Shown in pieces: positions 24,530 to 32,391 of a stretch of 64,000 nt of DNA. This DNA comes from VXNE01 sp965208745 (lineage in GTDB: Bacteria > Pseudomonadota > Gammaproteobacteria > Pseudomonadales > Azotimanducaceae). The notes under the pieces were generated by a model. It ran no database searches. It was given only the letters and a program-made list of their open reading frames with translations, and was not told the DNA's origin. The DNA lies in the NCBI GenBank assembly GCA_965208745.1, contig CBDBPN010000003.1, positions 1,488,001 to 1,552,000 on the forward strand, given 5' to 3'. How positions within the stretch are numbered: position 1 is the first letter of the stretch; the number at the start of each line of letters is the position of its first letter. Position numbers and translations under genes: made by a program.

Positions 24530-26485
24530 CGGAAGTTCCCCCTGATTTCCCGCTGAGAATCGGGTCAAGGGATTGATTCGACAGGGATCGTTGGGTTTTC
24601 GGGGCGATGCAACGTTCCCATGTAAAGTGTGGGTTATGGGTTGCAATGGCGTGGCGGGACGATTATCATCGTTCCCATGTACATCGAAACCGTCCCGAAC
24701 CGCAACTCGCCCCCCGCCATCCTCCTGCGCGAGGGCTGGCGCGAGGACGGCAAGGTCAGGAAGCGCACCATCGCCAACCTCTCCAGGTGGCCCCGCGCCA
24801 AGATCGAAACCCTGCGCCGACTGCTCAAGGACGAACCCCTCGTCGGCCGCGACGACGCCTTCGACATCGTCCGCGCGCTGCCGCACGGCCATGTCGCCGC
24901 CGTGCTCGGCACGCTCCGGCAACTGCGCCTGGACCGGGTCGTGGCCGCGCAACGCTCGCCCGAGCGCGACCGCGTGGTGGCCATGGTCGTCGCCCGCGTG
25001 CTGGAGCCGGGGTCGAAGCTGGCCACCGCCGCCGGCCTCGCCGCGGCCACCGCGCGCCACACCCTGGCCGACACGCTGGGACTGGGCGCGCTCACCGAGG
25101 ACGACCTGTACGCGGCCATGGACTGGCTGCTCGCGCGCCAGGACCGCATCGAGCGGACCCTGGCCAGGCGCCATCTCGCGGACGGCGCGCTGGTGCTGTA
25201 CGACCTGACCTCGGTGTACCTGGAGGGGCGCCAGTGCCCGCTGGCGAAGCGCGGCCACTCGCGCGACGGCAAGAAGGGCAAGCTGCAGATCGAGTTCGGG
25301 CTGCTGTGCGACGCCGACGGCCGGCCGGTGGCGGTGGAGGTGTTCCCCGGCAACACCGCCGACCCGGCCACCGTGGGCGCGCAGATCGACAAGCTGCGCG
25401 AACGCTTCGGGCTGTCCAGGGTGGTGCTGGTGGGCGACCGCGGCATGCTCACCGAGGCGCGCATCCGGGAGGACGTCAAGCCGGCGGGGCTGGACTGGAT
25501 CAGCGCCCTGCGGGGGCCGGCGATCCGCAAGCTGGTCGAGGCCGGCGCGATCCAGCCGTCGCTGTTCGACGAGCGGGACCTGATCGAGATCCGCGCCGAC
25601 GCGCATCCCGGCGAGCGCCTCGTGGTGTGCCGCAATCCGCTGCTCGCCGCGGAGCGCGCGCGCAAGCGCGGGGAACTGCTCGCGGCCACCGAGAAGCTGC
25701 TCGAACCCATCGCGGCGGCGACGCGGCGGAAGCGCAAGCGCCTGACGGGCGCGGAGCGGATCGGCGCGCGGGTCGGCAAGGTCATCGGCAAGTACAGGAT
25801 GGCCAAGCACTTCGACTGGGACATCGACGACGACGGCTGCTTCGGCCACCGCAGAAACGCCGCCTCCATCGCCGCCGAGGCGGCCCTGGACGGGCTGTAC
25901 GTCATCCGCACCAGCCTGCCGGAGGAACGCCTCGACGCCGCGGGCGCCGTGCGCGCCTACAAGCGCCTGAGCACCGTGGAGCGCGCCTTCCGCAGTCTCA
26001 AGACCGTCGATCTGAAGGTGCGCCCGGTGTTCCACCGCACGGCCGACCGGGTGCGCGCCCACGTGCTGCTGTGCATGCTCGCCTACTACGTGGAGTGGCA
26101 CATGCGCGAGCGGCTGGCGCCGCTGCTGTTCGACGACGAGGACCCGGCCGGCGCCGCGGCCGACCGCGCCTCCGTGGTCGCCCCCGCCCGGGTCTCCGAG
26201 TCCGCCCGGCGCAAGGCCCGTCGCAAGCGCGCCGACGACGGGCGGCCCGTGCAGAGCTTCCGCTCCCTGCTCGGCGACCTCGCCACCGTCACGAAAAACA
26301 CCGTCACGCCGCGCCTGCCCGGCGCCGAACCGTTCGAACTCCTCGCCCGACCCACCGAACTGCAGCGCGAGGCGTTCCGCTTGCTCGGCCTCCGGCTACA
26401 GTAGCGTTCCCAGTAACAAACCGCCGATCCTCGCCAATATCCATACGCATCAGCAAGTTAGAGCACATCGACTCTGGAAGTTCCG
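24530..26485 (+). mobile_element. IS1634-type insertion sequence, copy 1 (1956 bp)
   Basis: The ends read CGGAAGTTCC at both borders (terminal inverted repeat CGGAASTTCC, with little further symmetry). It is flanked by the 6-bp direct repeat TCTAGC (24524-24529 and 26486-26491). It is essentially identical in length and sequence to copy 2 at 33561-35516, but in the opposite orientation. It contains one full-length transposase gene. The insertion interrupts a small minus-strand ORF. Confidence 0.9.
24677..26404 (+). CDS. IS1634-type (IS4-like DDE) transposase, copy 1 (575 aa)
   Basis: Intact DDE transposase. The N-terminus MYIETVPNRNSPPAILLREG, the central LYDLTSVYLEG (first Asp), VVLVGDRGMLTEARI (second Asp) and YKRLSTVERAFRSLKTVDLKVRPVFH (Glu with the Y-x7-E-x-x-FR pattern) are characteristic of IS1634-type transposases. 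ATG 24677 is chosen by comparison with the family; an earlier in-frame ATG at 24629 overlaps the presumed promoter. It differs from copy 2 by one residue (Arg for His in RRKRKRL). Probably active. Confidence 0.92.
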   Translation: MYIETVPNRNSPPAILLREGWREDGKVRKRTIANLSRWPRAKIETLRRLLKDEPLVGRDDAFDIVRALPHGHVAAVLGTLRQLRLDRVVAAQRSPERDRVVAMVVARVLEPGSKLATAAGLAAATARHTLADTLGLGALTEDDLYAAMDWLLARQDRIERTLARRHLADGALVLYDLTSVYLEGRQCPLAKRGHSRDGKKGKLQIEFGLLCDADGRPVAVEVFPGNTADPATVGAQIDKLRERFGLSRVVLVGDRGMLTEARIREDVKPAGLDWISALRGPAIRKLVEAGAIQPSLFDERDLIEIRADAHPGERLVVCRNPLLAAERARKRGELLAATEKLLEPIAAATRRKRKRLTGAERIGARVGKVIGKYRMAKHFDWDIDDDGCFGHRRNAASIAAEAALDGLYVIRTSLPEERLDAAGAVRAYKRLSTVERAFRSLKTVDLKVRPVFHRTADRVRAHVLLCMLAYYVEWHMRERLAPLLFDDEDPAGAAADRASVVAPARVSESARRKARRKRADDGRPVQSFRSLLGDLATVTKNTVTPRLPGAEPFELLARPTELQREAFRLLGLRLQ

Positions 26486-26568
26486 TCTAGCGCCGCCACC
26501 TGGCCCTTGGTTTCAAGCCCCAGTTCGTACAGGGTCCGAAGGAGATCTTCAGGAGTCTCTTCGCTCAT
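26486..26568 (-). pseudogene. 5' part of the 91-aa ORF split by IS copy 1
   Basis: Starts MSEETPEDLLRTLYELGLET and continues KGQVAAL before running into the IS. It joins in frame with 24331-24529 when the element is removed. No obvious ribosome site precedes the ATG at 26568, but the frame continues cleanly across the junction. The integrase relic lies directly upstream on the same strand, so the ORF may have been read with it. Confidence 0.6.
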
Positions 26569-26569
26569 C

Positions 26570-26691
26570 GATTCGTGACGCGCGTCCGTGGACTCCGTCG
26601 CCCGGTCGCGGAAGCTCGAGCCGAAGCCGTGCGGTATCGCGTCAACTCCGACAGGTACTTCTGCGCTATCGCACGGCCGCGCGGCAACGCG
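26570..26691 (-). pseudogene. Tyrosine integrase relic, C-terminal side
   Basis: Reads GRAIAQKYLSEL-like and IPHGFGSSFRDRATESTDA, matching residues 299-338 of the intact integrase at 32392-33534, but with an internal deletion of about 18 bp and a frame change. It ends before the catalytic His and Tyr. It is the continuation of the relic at 28081-28565, separated by an IS256-family insertion. Confidence 0.75.
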
Positions 26692-28080
26692 GAGCTATGG
26701 TCGGATCTGGTGTACGGGTGAGTTGAGTCGTGCGGCGTGTCTCTGCTGAAATCGAGTTGACGATTCCACGGTTTCAGCGAGGAGAGCACACCGCACATGG
26801 GCAACGATAATGTGGTTTCGCTGGCGGCGCCAGCAGAGGTTCCGACCCGCTCACCGAGCTTCTGCGCAGTGGCGCGCGGCGGCTGATCGAGGCGGCGGTG
26901 ACGGCGGAGTTCGAGGATTTCCTGGGGGCGTTCGAGGCGGAGACGTTGGGGGACGGTCGGCGCCGGGTGGTACGCAACGGCCACCTTCCGGAACGACAGA
27001 TACTGACCGGGATCGGCGCGGTGGGCGTCCGGGTTCCCAAGGCGCGCAGCCGTGCCGGATCGCCGGAACCGTTCCGGTCTTCGCTGGTGCCACCGTACGT
27101 GCGTCGCAGTGCGAGCGTCGAAGCGGCAGTTCCGTGGCTGTACCTGCACGGGGTTCGACGGGCAAGATGCGTCAGGCCGTGGCGGCCTTGGTTGGCGAGG
27201 ACGCGGCCCGCGGGCTGTCGGCGAACGTGGTGAGCCGACTGAAGCGCGTCTGGGACGAGGAGTACCGGGCGTGGTGCCGGCGGTCGCTCGACGACGAGTG
27301 GGTGTACCTGTGGGCGGACGGCATCCACAGCGGTCTGCGTGGCGACGACGGACGCCTGTGCGTGCTGGTGGTGATCGGCGTAAACGCCCGTGGCGACAAG
27401 CACTTCCTGGCCATCGAGGACGGTGTTCGGGAGTCCACGCAGAGCTGGCGCGAGGTGCTGCCGGGTCTGCAGCAGCGCGGCTTCACGCGGCCGGCGAAGC
27501 TGGCGGTGGGTGACGGGGCGCTGGGATTCTGGTCGGCGCTGTCGCAGGTCTATCCGGAAACCCGCGGCCAGCGCTGCTGGATGCACAAGACCGGCAACGT
27601 GCTCAATTGCTTCCCGAAGTCGAGTCAGCCGAAGGCGAAGCAGGGCCTGCACGAGATCTGGATGGCCGAGACGCGCGCCGCAGCCGAGCGCGCCTTCGAC
27701 CACTGGATCGAGCGTTTACGAGGACAAGTACCCGAAGGCGACCGCCTGCCTGGCGCGCGACCGTGAGGAACTGCTCGCCTTTTACCACTTCCCAGCGGCG
27801 CACTGGACCCATCTGCGCACCACCAACGTGATCGAGTCCGCGTTCGCCACCATCCGCCACCGGAGCTCGCGGGCGAAGGGCTGCGTCACCCGCCAGACCA
27901 TGCTCTCGATGATCTACAAGATGGGCATGAGCGCGGAGCAGTCGTGGCGACGACTACGCGGCTTCCGCCAACTCGGGAAGGTCATCGAGGGAGTGAAGTT
28001 CAACGACGGCATCGAGGTCACCGAGGACAGCAGGGCCACCGCATGACCAACCCTCCGTACACCAGATTTGACAATAGCTC
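26692..28080 (+). mobile_element. IS256-family element (1389 bp), decayed
   Basis: The inverted termini GAGCTATGGTC...ATCTGGTGTACGG (left) and GAGCTATTGTC...ATCTGGTGTACGG (right, reading inward) mark 26692 and 28080. Flanks GGCAACGCG (26683-26691) and GGCGACGCG (28081-28089) look like a 9-bp target duplication with one mismatch. The size fits the family. The transposase inside is frameshifted. It sits within the integrase relic. Confidence 0.8.
26797..28046 (+). pseudogene. IS256-family transposase with several frameshifts
   Basis: Pieces in three frames reassemble a mutator-type transposase: LTELLRSGARRLIEAAVTAEF, then RRVVRNGHLPERQILTGIG, VEAAVPWLYLHG, SANVVSRLKRVWDEEY, VYLWADGIHSGLRG (first Asp), LAVGDGALGFW (second Asp), QRCWMHKTGNVLN and, after another shift, TTNVIESAFATIRHRS (Glu). 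Frame changes fall near 26865, 27150 and 27715; the last two look like single-base losses. It cannot make a working enzyme unless these are assembly errors. Confidence 0.85.
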
Positions 28081-28565
28081 GGCGACGCGCGGCGATGGGG
28101 AATGCCCAACCCTCCACCGCGGCCAGATCGCTGGCCTCGTCGAGCACCTCTAGGGCGCGGTCCGACAGCGGCACGCGGTACTCGCAGCCGTTCTTCATGC
28201 GCTCGGCGGGAAGCGCGTGGCGGGCAGCACCAGAGACTCGAACGCCAGCCGGATGCCGGGGCTGGCGTCGCAGCCCTGCACCCGCGAGCGCGGACCTCCG
28301 CGTGCGGCAGCGGGCGCTGGTGGCGCTGCACGGCGGCGGTCCTCGACAGCGCGGCGGAGATTGCGTCGCCGACGGGGTTGTCGGCCCGTAGACCTTGGGG
28401 GATTGCCCACTTCATGACCGCGCCGAAGCGCTGCCGCACGCGTCCGACGGTCGCGCGCTTGGCGGACCAGATGGGCAGCAGCACGACCGTGACATCGGCG
28501 TTGGTCACGGCATCGACCATCTTGGCACAAAGACGCGGCAGCGCGTCGGTGGCGAGACTCGTGCA
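28081..28565 (-). pseudogene. Tyrosine integrase relic, N-terminal side
   Basis: Minus-strand fragments such as KRATVGRVRQRFGAVMKWAI, QGLRADNPVGDAISAAL and NGCEYRVPLSDRALEVLDEA parallel residues of about 130-300 of the intact integrase, in shifted frames. The relic retains VRQRFGAV before MKWA, where the intact gene is several residues shorter. The N-terminal DNA-binding domain is lost near 28565, about 160 bp before the DUF262 gene. Confidence 0.78.
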
Positions 28566-28723
28566 CCACTGGCGCAGAGGTGACGCGTCGGCGTGCGGGG
28601 TTGGCGCCGTTCACGGAGGCGGGCAGTTGCCGCTGCGGCGGAAAGTTGGATCGGAAAACGCGGGACGTCGGCAAGGACCTTTGAAGGTACCATTGGCGGT
28701 TCGGAATGGGCGGCGGAGCAACG

Positions 28724-29839
28724 ATGTCGAACGAGATCCGCGCGAGCGAGGAAGATTCCCGACTGAGCGAAGAGCCAGAGGGGTTGGACGCGGCAGCCGG
28801 GTCGTGGGGCGAGTATCCTCTCGACGAACTGCTCATACGGCATGATCACAGAACAGTCCATGACGTTCTCCGCCGGATAGAAGGCGGTTCGTACGTCATG
28901 AACCCGGAATTCCAGCGAGATTTCATCTGGCCGGAAGACAAACAGAGCAAGCTCATAGAGTCCGTGATCATGCGGATACCGTTGCCGGTGTTCTACATGG
29001 CTGAGGATTCGAATGGGCGAGCTATCGTGGTCGACGGGTTGCAGCGTCTGTCCACTTTCAGGAACTATCTCAGCGATGGCTTTCGATTGCGGCTTGCCGA
29101 CCGCGCAGAACTGCACGGTCGCCGCTTCTCGGAGTTGCCTATGAAGTTCCGGAATCGCGTGGAGGACTGCAACCTAATCTTCTACATCATCGACGCGAAG
29201 GCGCCGGAACGCGCCCGTCTAGACATATTCGAGCGGGTCAACGGCGGGGTGCCGTTAACGCGTCAACAGATGCGAAGCTGTCTTTTCATGGGCAATGCGA
29301 CCCGGTTTCTCAAGCAGGAGGCCACTTCGAAGCTCTTCCTTAATGTGACTGGTGGGAGCCTCAATCCGAAGACCATGAGGGACCGTGAATTCGTCAATCG
29401 GTTCTGTGGGTTCCGGCTGCTTGGGGTCGAGCGATATCGGGGTGACATGGACGACTTTCTCGCCGCGACGCTGTCTCACATGAATGAGATGGACGACTGC
29501 GATATCGCGGATTTGTCTGTCCGGTTCCGCCGCGGGCTTGCGAACAATCGACTCCTGTTCACCCGGCACTCCTTCCGGAAGTCTTTGGCCGCAGGGGGAG
29601 GACGGACCATCATCAATGCTTCGCTATGGGACGTGATGTCCACGGGGCTCTCCGGTCATTCGGAGGCTGCAGTGCAGGCAAGTGCGGGCGATTTGAGGCG
29701 GGCGGTGAGCGGACTCTTGCAGGATGGAGATTTCGACACGGCGATCACCTACGCAACAAACGGCACGGACCGGGTGCGGCACAGATTCGCGCGATCAAGC
29801 GAGGTACTAAAGGAGATCCTAGGTGTTCCAGAGGATTGA
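28724..29839 (+). CDS. DUF262-domain protein (371 aa), first gene of an accessory cassette
   Basis: DUF262 (ParB/sulfiredoxin-like nuclease-fold) protein. The hallmark segments are YVMNPEFQRDFIW (57-69) and VVDGLQRLSTF (102-112), the D-G-x-Q-R motif of this superfamily, which in characterised relatives (for example the GmrSD N-domain) binds NTP or acts with a nuclease. The usual C-terminal HNH DUF1524 is absent. ATG 28724 has GGAG eight bases upstream; a start at 28706 is less likely. It overlaps the ATPase gene by 17 bp. Base composition is visibly less GC-rich than the flanks, indicating transfer. Probable role: sensor or effector in phage defence. Confidence 0.85.
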   Translation: MSNEIRASEEDSRLSEEPEGLDAAAGSWGEYPLDELLIRHDHRTVHDVLRRIEGGSYVMNPEFQRDFIWPEDKQSKLIESVIMRIPLPVFYMAEDSNGRAIVVDGLQRLSTFRNYLSDGFRLRLADRAELHGRRFSELPMKFRNRVEDCNLIFYIIDAKAPERARLDIFERVNGGVPLTRQQMRSCLFMGNATRFLKQEATSKLFLNVTGGSLNPKTMRDREFVNRFCGFRLLGVERYRGDMDDFLAATLSHMNEMDDCDIADLSVRFRRGLANNRLLFTRHSFRKSLAAGGGRTIINASLWDVMSTGLSGHSEAAVQASAGDLRRAVSGLLQDGDFDTAITYATNGTDRVRHRFARSSEVLKEILGVPED

Positions 29840-30998
29840 CCTCCTTCACTTCAAGTGCTTCGAACTGCTGCGGCTGCCGCTGCGGCCGCTAACGCTGCTG
29901 TCCGGTCTCAACGCGTCGGGTAAGTCGTCCGTGATGCAGGCGTTCGCGCTGTTTCATCAGACGGTACGAGAGCACGAGTGGTCGTCGGGCGTAATGCTCA
30001 ACGGTAGCGCGGTCAGGCTCGGCACGCCGGGAGACGTTATCGATCACGTGAGCGGAGGTCGCGGCTGCGGCATCGGCTTACGGGACGGAGATACTGAGTA
30101 TCAGTGGGACTTCTTGGCGGAGCGATCGGACATGGCGATGACCGTCACCAAGATTGCCATTGACGAGCAGCAATTCGTCGCTCCCGATGGGGAAATCATG
30201 ATGCTCCATCATCTTCTTCCAGCGGAGTCGGACGGAAGGCCAGGCTTCGACAACGGTGTAGATCTCGTGATGCGTCTGGAGGAACTGTCGTATCTGACGG
30301 CTGAGCGAACGGGTCCCCGGGACATCTATCCGTTGGAGGGGCGAGAGCATTTCGGTGTGGTTGGTGCTAGGGGCGAGCACGCTGTCTCGTTGATGTACTC
30401 CCGCGGGGACGACCCTGTTGTGGATGCTCTCGCGCTCGCCGGCGCCGCGAAGACCGGGTTGCGGCAAGTCGAGGCTCGCATGGCGACGTTTTTCCCTGGG
30501 TGCGAACTCGAGGTATCGAGGATTCCTCGCGCGAACTCGCTGACCCTCGGAGTTCGAACGTCGCATCAGACCGATTTTCATCGACCGGGACACACGGGCT
30601 TCGGCATCACACAGGTACTTCCCATCGTAGTCGCGTCCCTTTTGGCGAGGCCCGGAGGCCTGCTCCTCATTGAGAACCCTGAAGTGCACCTGCATCCTGC
30701 CGGGCAGGCGAAGATGGGGGAGTTCCTGGCGGAGGTCGCAGCGGCCGGCGTGCAGGTAGTGCTCGAAACGCACAGCGACCATGTCCTAAATGGGGCTCGA
30801 CGAGCCGTCAGAAGTGGCGTACTCAAGGGGGACGAGACGGCCGTGCACTTTTTCAGATCCCGAGAGGATGCCGAACGCGACGGTGGCACGGTAGTACAGA
30901 GTCCTGAGCTAGCGGACGACGGCAGGATCGATCACTGGCCCGACGGGTTCTTCGACCAGTTCGACAAGGACATGAACTACTTTGCGGGCTGGGGCTGA
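29823..30998 (+). CDS. AAA/ABC-type ATPase, DUF3696/AAA_15-like (391 aa)
   Basis: Single-chain SMC/OLD-like ATPase without a long coiled coil. Walker A is GLNASGKSS (28-36); a signature-like TGFGITQVLPIV lies at 258-269; Walker B is LLLIENPEVHLHP (280-292), with the catalytic Glu replaced in the usual position order by ENPE; the switch is ETHSDH (315-320). YLTAERTGPRDIYP (158-170) is typical of DUF3696-type proteins. The start is a GTG at 29823 after AAGGAG, inside the end of the DUF262 gene. The next gene follows after 3 bp, so the three genes form one operon. Confidence 0.88.
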   Translation: MFQRIDLLHFKCFELLRLPLRPLTLLSGLNASGKSSVMQAFALFHQTVREHEWSSGVMLNGSAVRLGTPGDVIDHVSGGRGCGIGLRDGDTEYQWDFLAERSDMAMTVTKIAIDEQQFVAPDGEIMMLHHLLPAESDGRPGFDNGVDLVMRLEELSYLTAERTGPRDIYPLEGREHFGVVGARGEHAVSLMYSRGDDPVVDALALAGAAKTGLRQVEARMATFFPGCELEVSRIPRANSLTLGVRTSHQTDFHRPGHTGFGITQVLPIVVASLLARPGGLLLIENPEVHLHPAGQAKMGEFLAEVAAAGVQVVLETHSDHVLNGARRAVRSGVLKGDETAVHFFRSREDAERDGGTVVQSPELADDGRIDHWPDGFFDQFDKDMNYFAGWG

Positions 30999-31001
30999 GT
31001 T

Positions 31002-31961
31002 TTGGAGCTGATCGCGAACGAACTGTCGGTCCACGGGCAGTTTCGCGACTTCGCGAACTTTCGTGAGTCCCTCGCGACCATCCAAGCATTACGGGAAGTG
31101 GCGAGACGCTTTGGAAGGCAGATCCAGTGCAGCCGCGGCATGTGTAGTACCGAGCCGTTGACAGGTGTGCCGATGAGTCAGGCGATTCGGCAACTGTCTC
31201 GCGACGAACAGCGCTCGGTGATGTCTTGGCTGAGTTCGGCCGGACCGTTCTGGGACGATCTCCGTCGGCATGGTCCGGATGACTATCTGGAATGCCGCGG
31301 CGAGGTCGTCACGGATTCCGGCGTCGGCGAGGCTGCGTTCCGGTCCCTGCTCGCCGTCGAATGCGCTCTGGTGAGTTTCGTCCCGTCGAATTGGGACTAC
31401 GCGCCGGTGGTGGTAGCTCTCAGGCGGGGCGGGGATGAGGAGGACGACCTTGCTGCCACGCTGTCCAACTGGCGCACGGTGCCGAAAGCAGAATCCGGCC
31501 TTGCCGAGGCGGAAGCGCCGATGCGTACTTGGGTGGATGTTGGGGCGACATGCCTTCGCCGATTCACGCGGCTCACCTTCTCGGACGACGCTTTTGCCAG
31601 CCTATCGGGAGTGCCTTTCGCGAAGAGTTCAGCCGAACGGATTGTCGCGTTGCTTGGTGTTCTGGACCGCAAGGCACGCGCGTTCGACGAGACTGGAGCC
31701 CCGACTGAAGAGGCGAATCGCATCGACAGCGACTATTTCAGCGGCGAAAACGCTCTGTTCACTGATTCTTCCCCGACGGAGAAGCGTCAGCTCGGTGACC
31801 GGCTCACTTTCCCGCACCCAACGAATCGGGGCGAGTCGATCTCGTGTCCGTGGCACGGGAAGGAACGGCATTTGACGCTACGGCTGCACTTTTCTTGGCC
31901 GATTCGACACAAGAAGCCCGTATACGTTGTTTACGTCGGTCCGAAACTGACTAAGCGCTAG
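31002..31961 (+). CDS. Uncharacterised third protein of the DUF262-ATPase cassette (319 aa)
   Basis: I do not recognise a domain. It begins with a TTG (MELIANELSVHGQFRDFANF) three bases after the ATPase stop. Visible features: CSRGMCSTEPL, a conserved-looking AIRQLSRDEQRSVMSWLSSA and GPFWDDLRRHGPDDYLECRG, a middle acidic part, and a C-terminal strand-rich end with ISCPWHGKERHLTLRLHFSW and PVYVVYVGPKLTKR. There is no signal peptide or membrane helix. As the last gene of a DUF262 plus AAA ATPase operon it may be the effector or the specificity factor. Three-gene defence systems of this make-up exist (I recall Menshen, nsnABC), but I cannot confirm membership. Confidence 0.75.
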   Translation: MELIANELSVHGQFRDFANFRESLATIQALREVARRFGRQIQCSRGMCSTEPLTGVPMSQAIRQLSRDEQRSVMSWLSSAGPFWDDLRRHGPDDYLECRGEVVTDSGVGEAAFRSLLAVECALVSFVPSNWDYAPVVVALRRGGDEEDDLAATLSNWRTVPKAESGLAEAEAPMRTWVDVGATCLRRFTRLTFSDDAFASLSGVPFAKSSAERIVALLGVLDRKARAFDETGAPTEEANRIDSDYFSGENALFTDSSPTEKRQLGDRLTFPHPTNRGESISCPWHGKERHLTLRLHFSWPIRHKKPVYVVYVGPKLTKR

Positions 31962-32391
31962 AGATACGGAACTTGCCAAGCACCGCGTGTCGGCGGAGCT
32001 TGCAGAGTGGTGCAACAACTTCCTTGGTTGCTCGGTCAGAGCAGATATCGCTCAGCGCTCGTTCTACGAGTTACATCACGGGCAAGACAGTGGAGTGAAG
32101 ATTCGGGTCGCGGGTGACTGCAGCCGATCTCCCTGATGCACATGCTCCGGCAATCGACGCAAGCAGGCGCACTCGTCGTCGAGGCCGAATCGGGCCACAA
32201 ATGGTCCCGGATCCGACGCGGCCACGTGCCAAACGGCGAGCAGAGTGCCCAGAAATCACGTTCGCGGTGGGAACCGGTCGATTAGGTCGCTCTCCGCCTC
32301 GAATCTCCGGGGGTGGGATCGTGCGATCCCACCCATGGTGAGGCGTTCGCGTCGCGGCGGTCGGCGGTGCGTGTGCCGCCACCGATGAGGA
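31962..32391. other. 430-bp gap between cassette and integrase
   Basis: No convincing gene. A frame from about 31963 reads DTELAKHRVSAELAEWCNNF and RADIAQRSFYELHHG to a stop at 32134, but it has no good start and may be a fragment. A long perfect palindrome lies at 32311-32334. The gap may hold transcription ends and part of the element's end region. Confidence 0.4.
32311..32334. repeat. Perfect 11-bp inverted repeat
   Basis: GGGTGGGATCG (32311-32321) and CGATCCCACCC (32324-32334) flank a TG. It lies 57 bp past the integrase stop. It could be a terminator stem (no U-run) or a recombination-related site. Confidence 0.6.
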
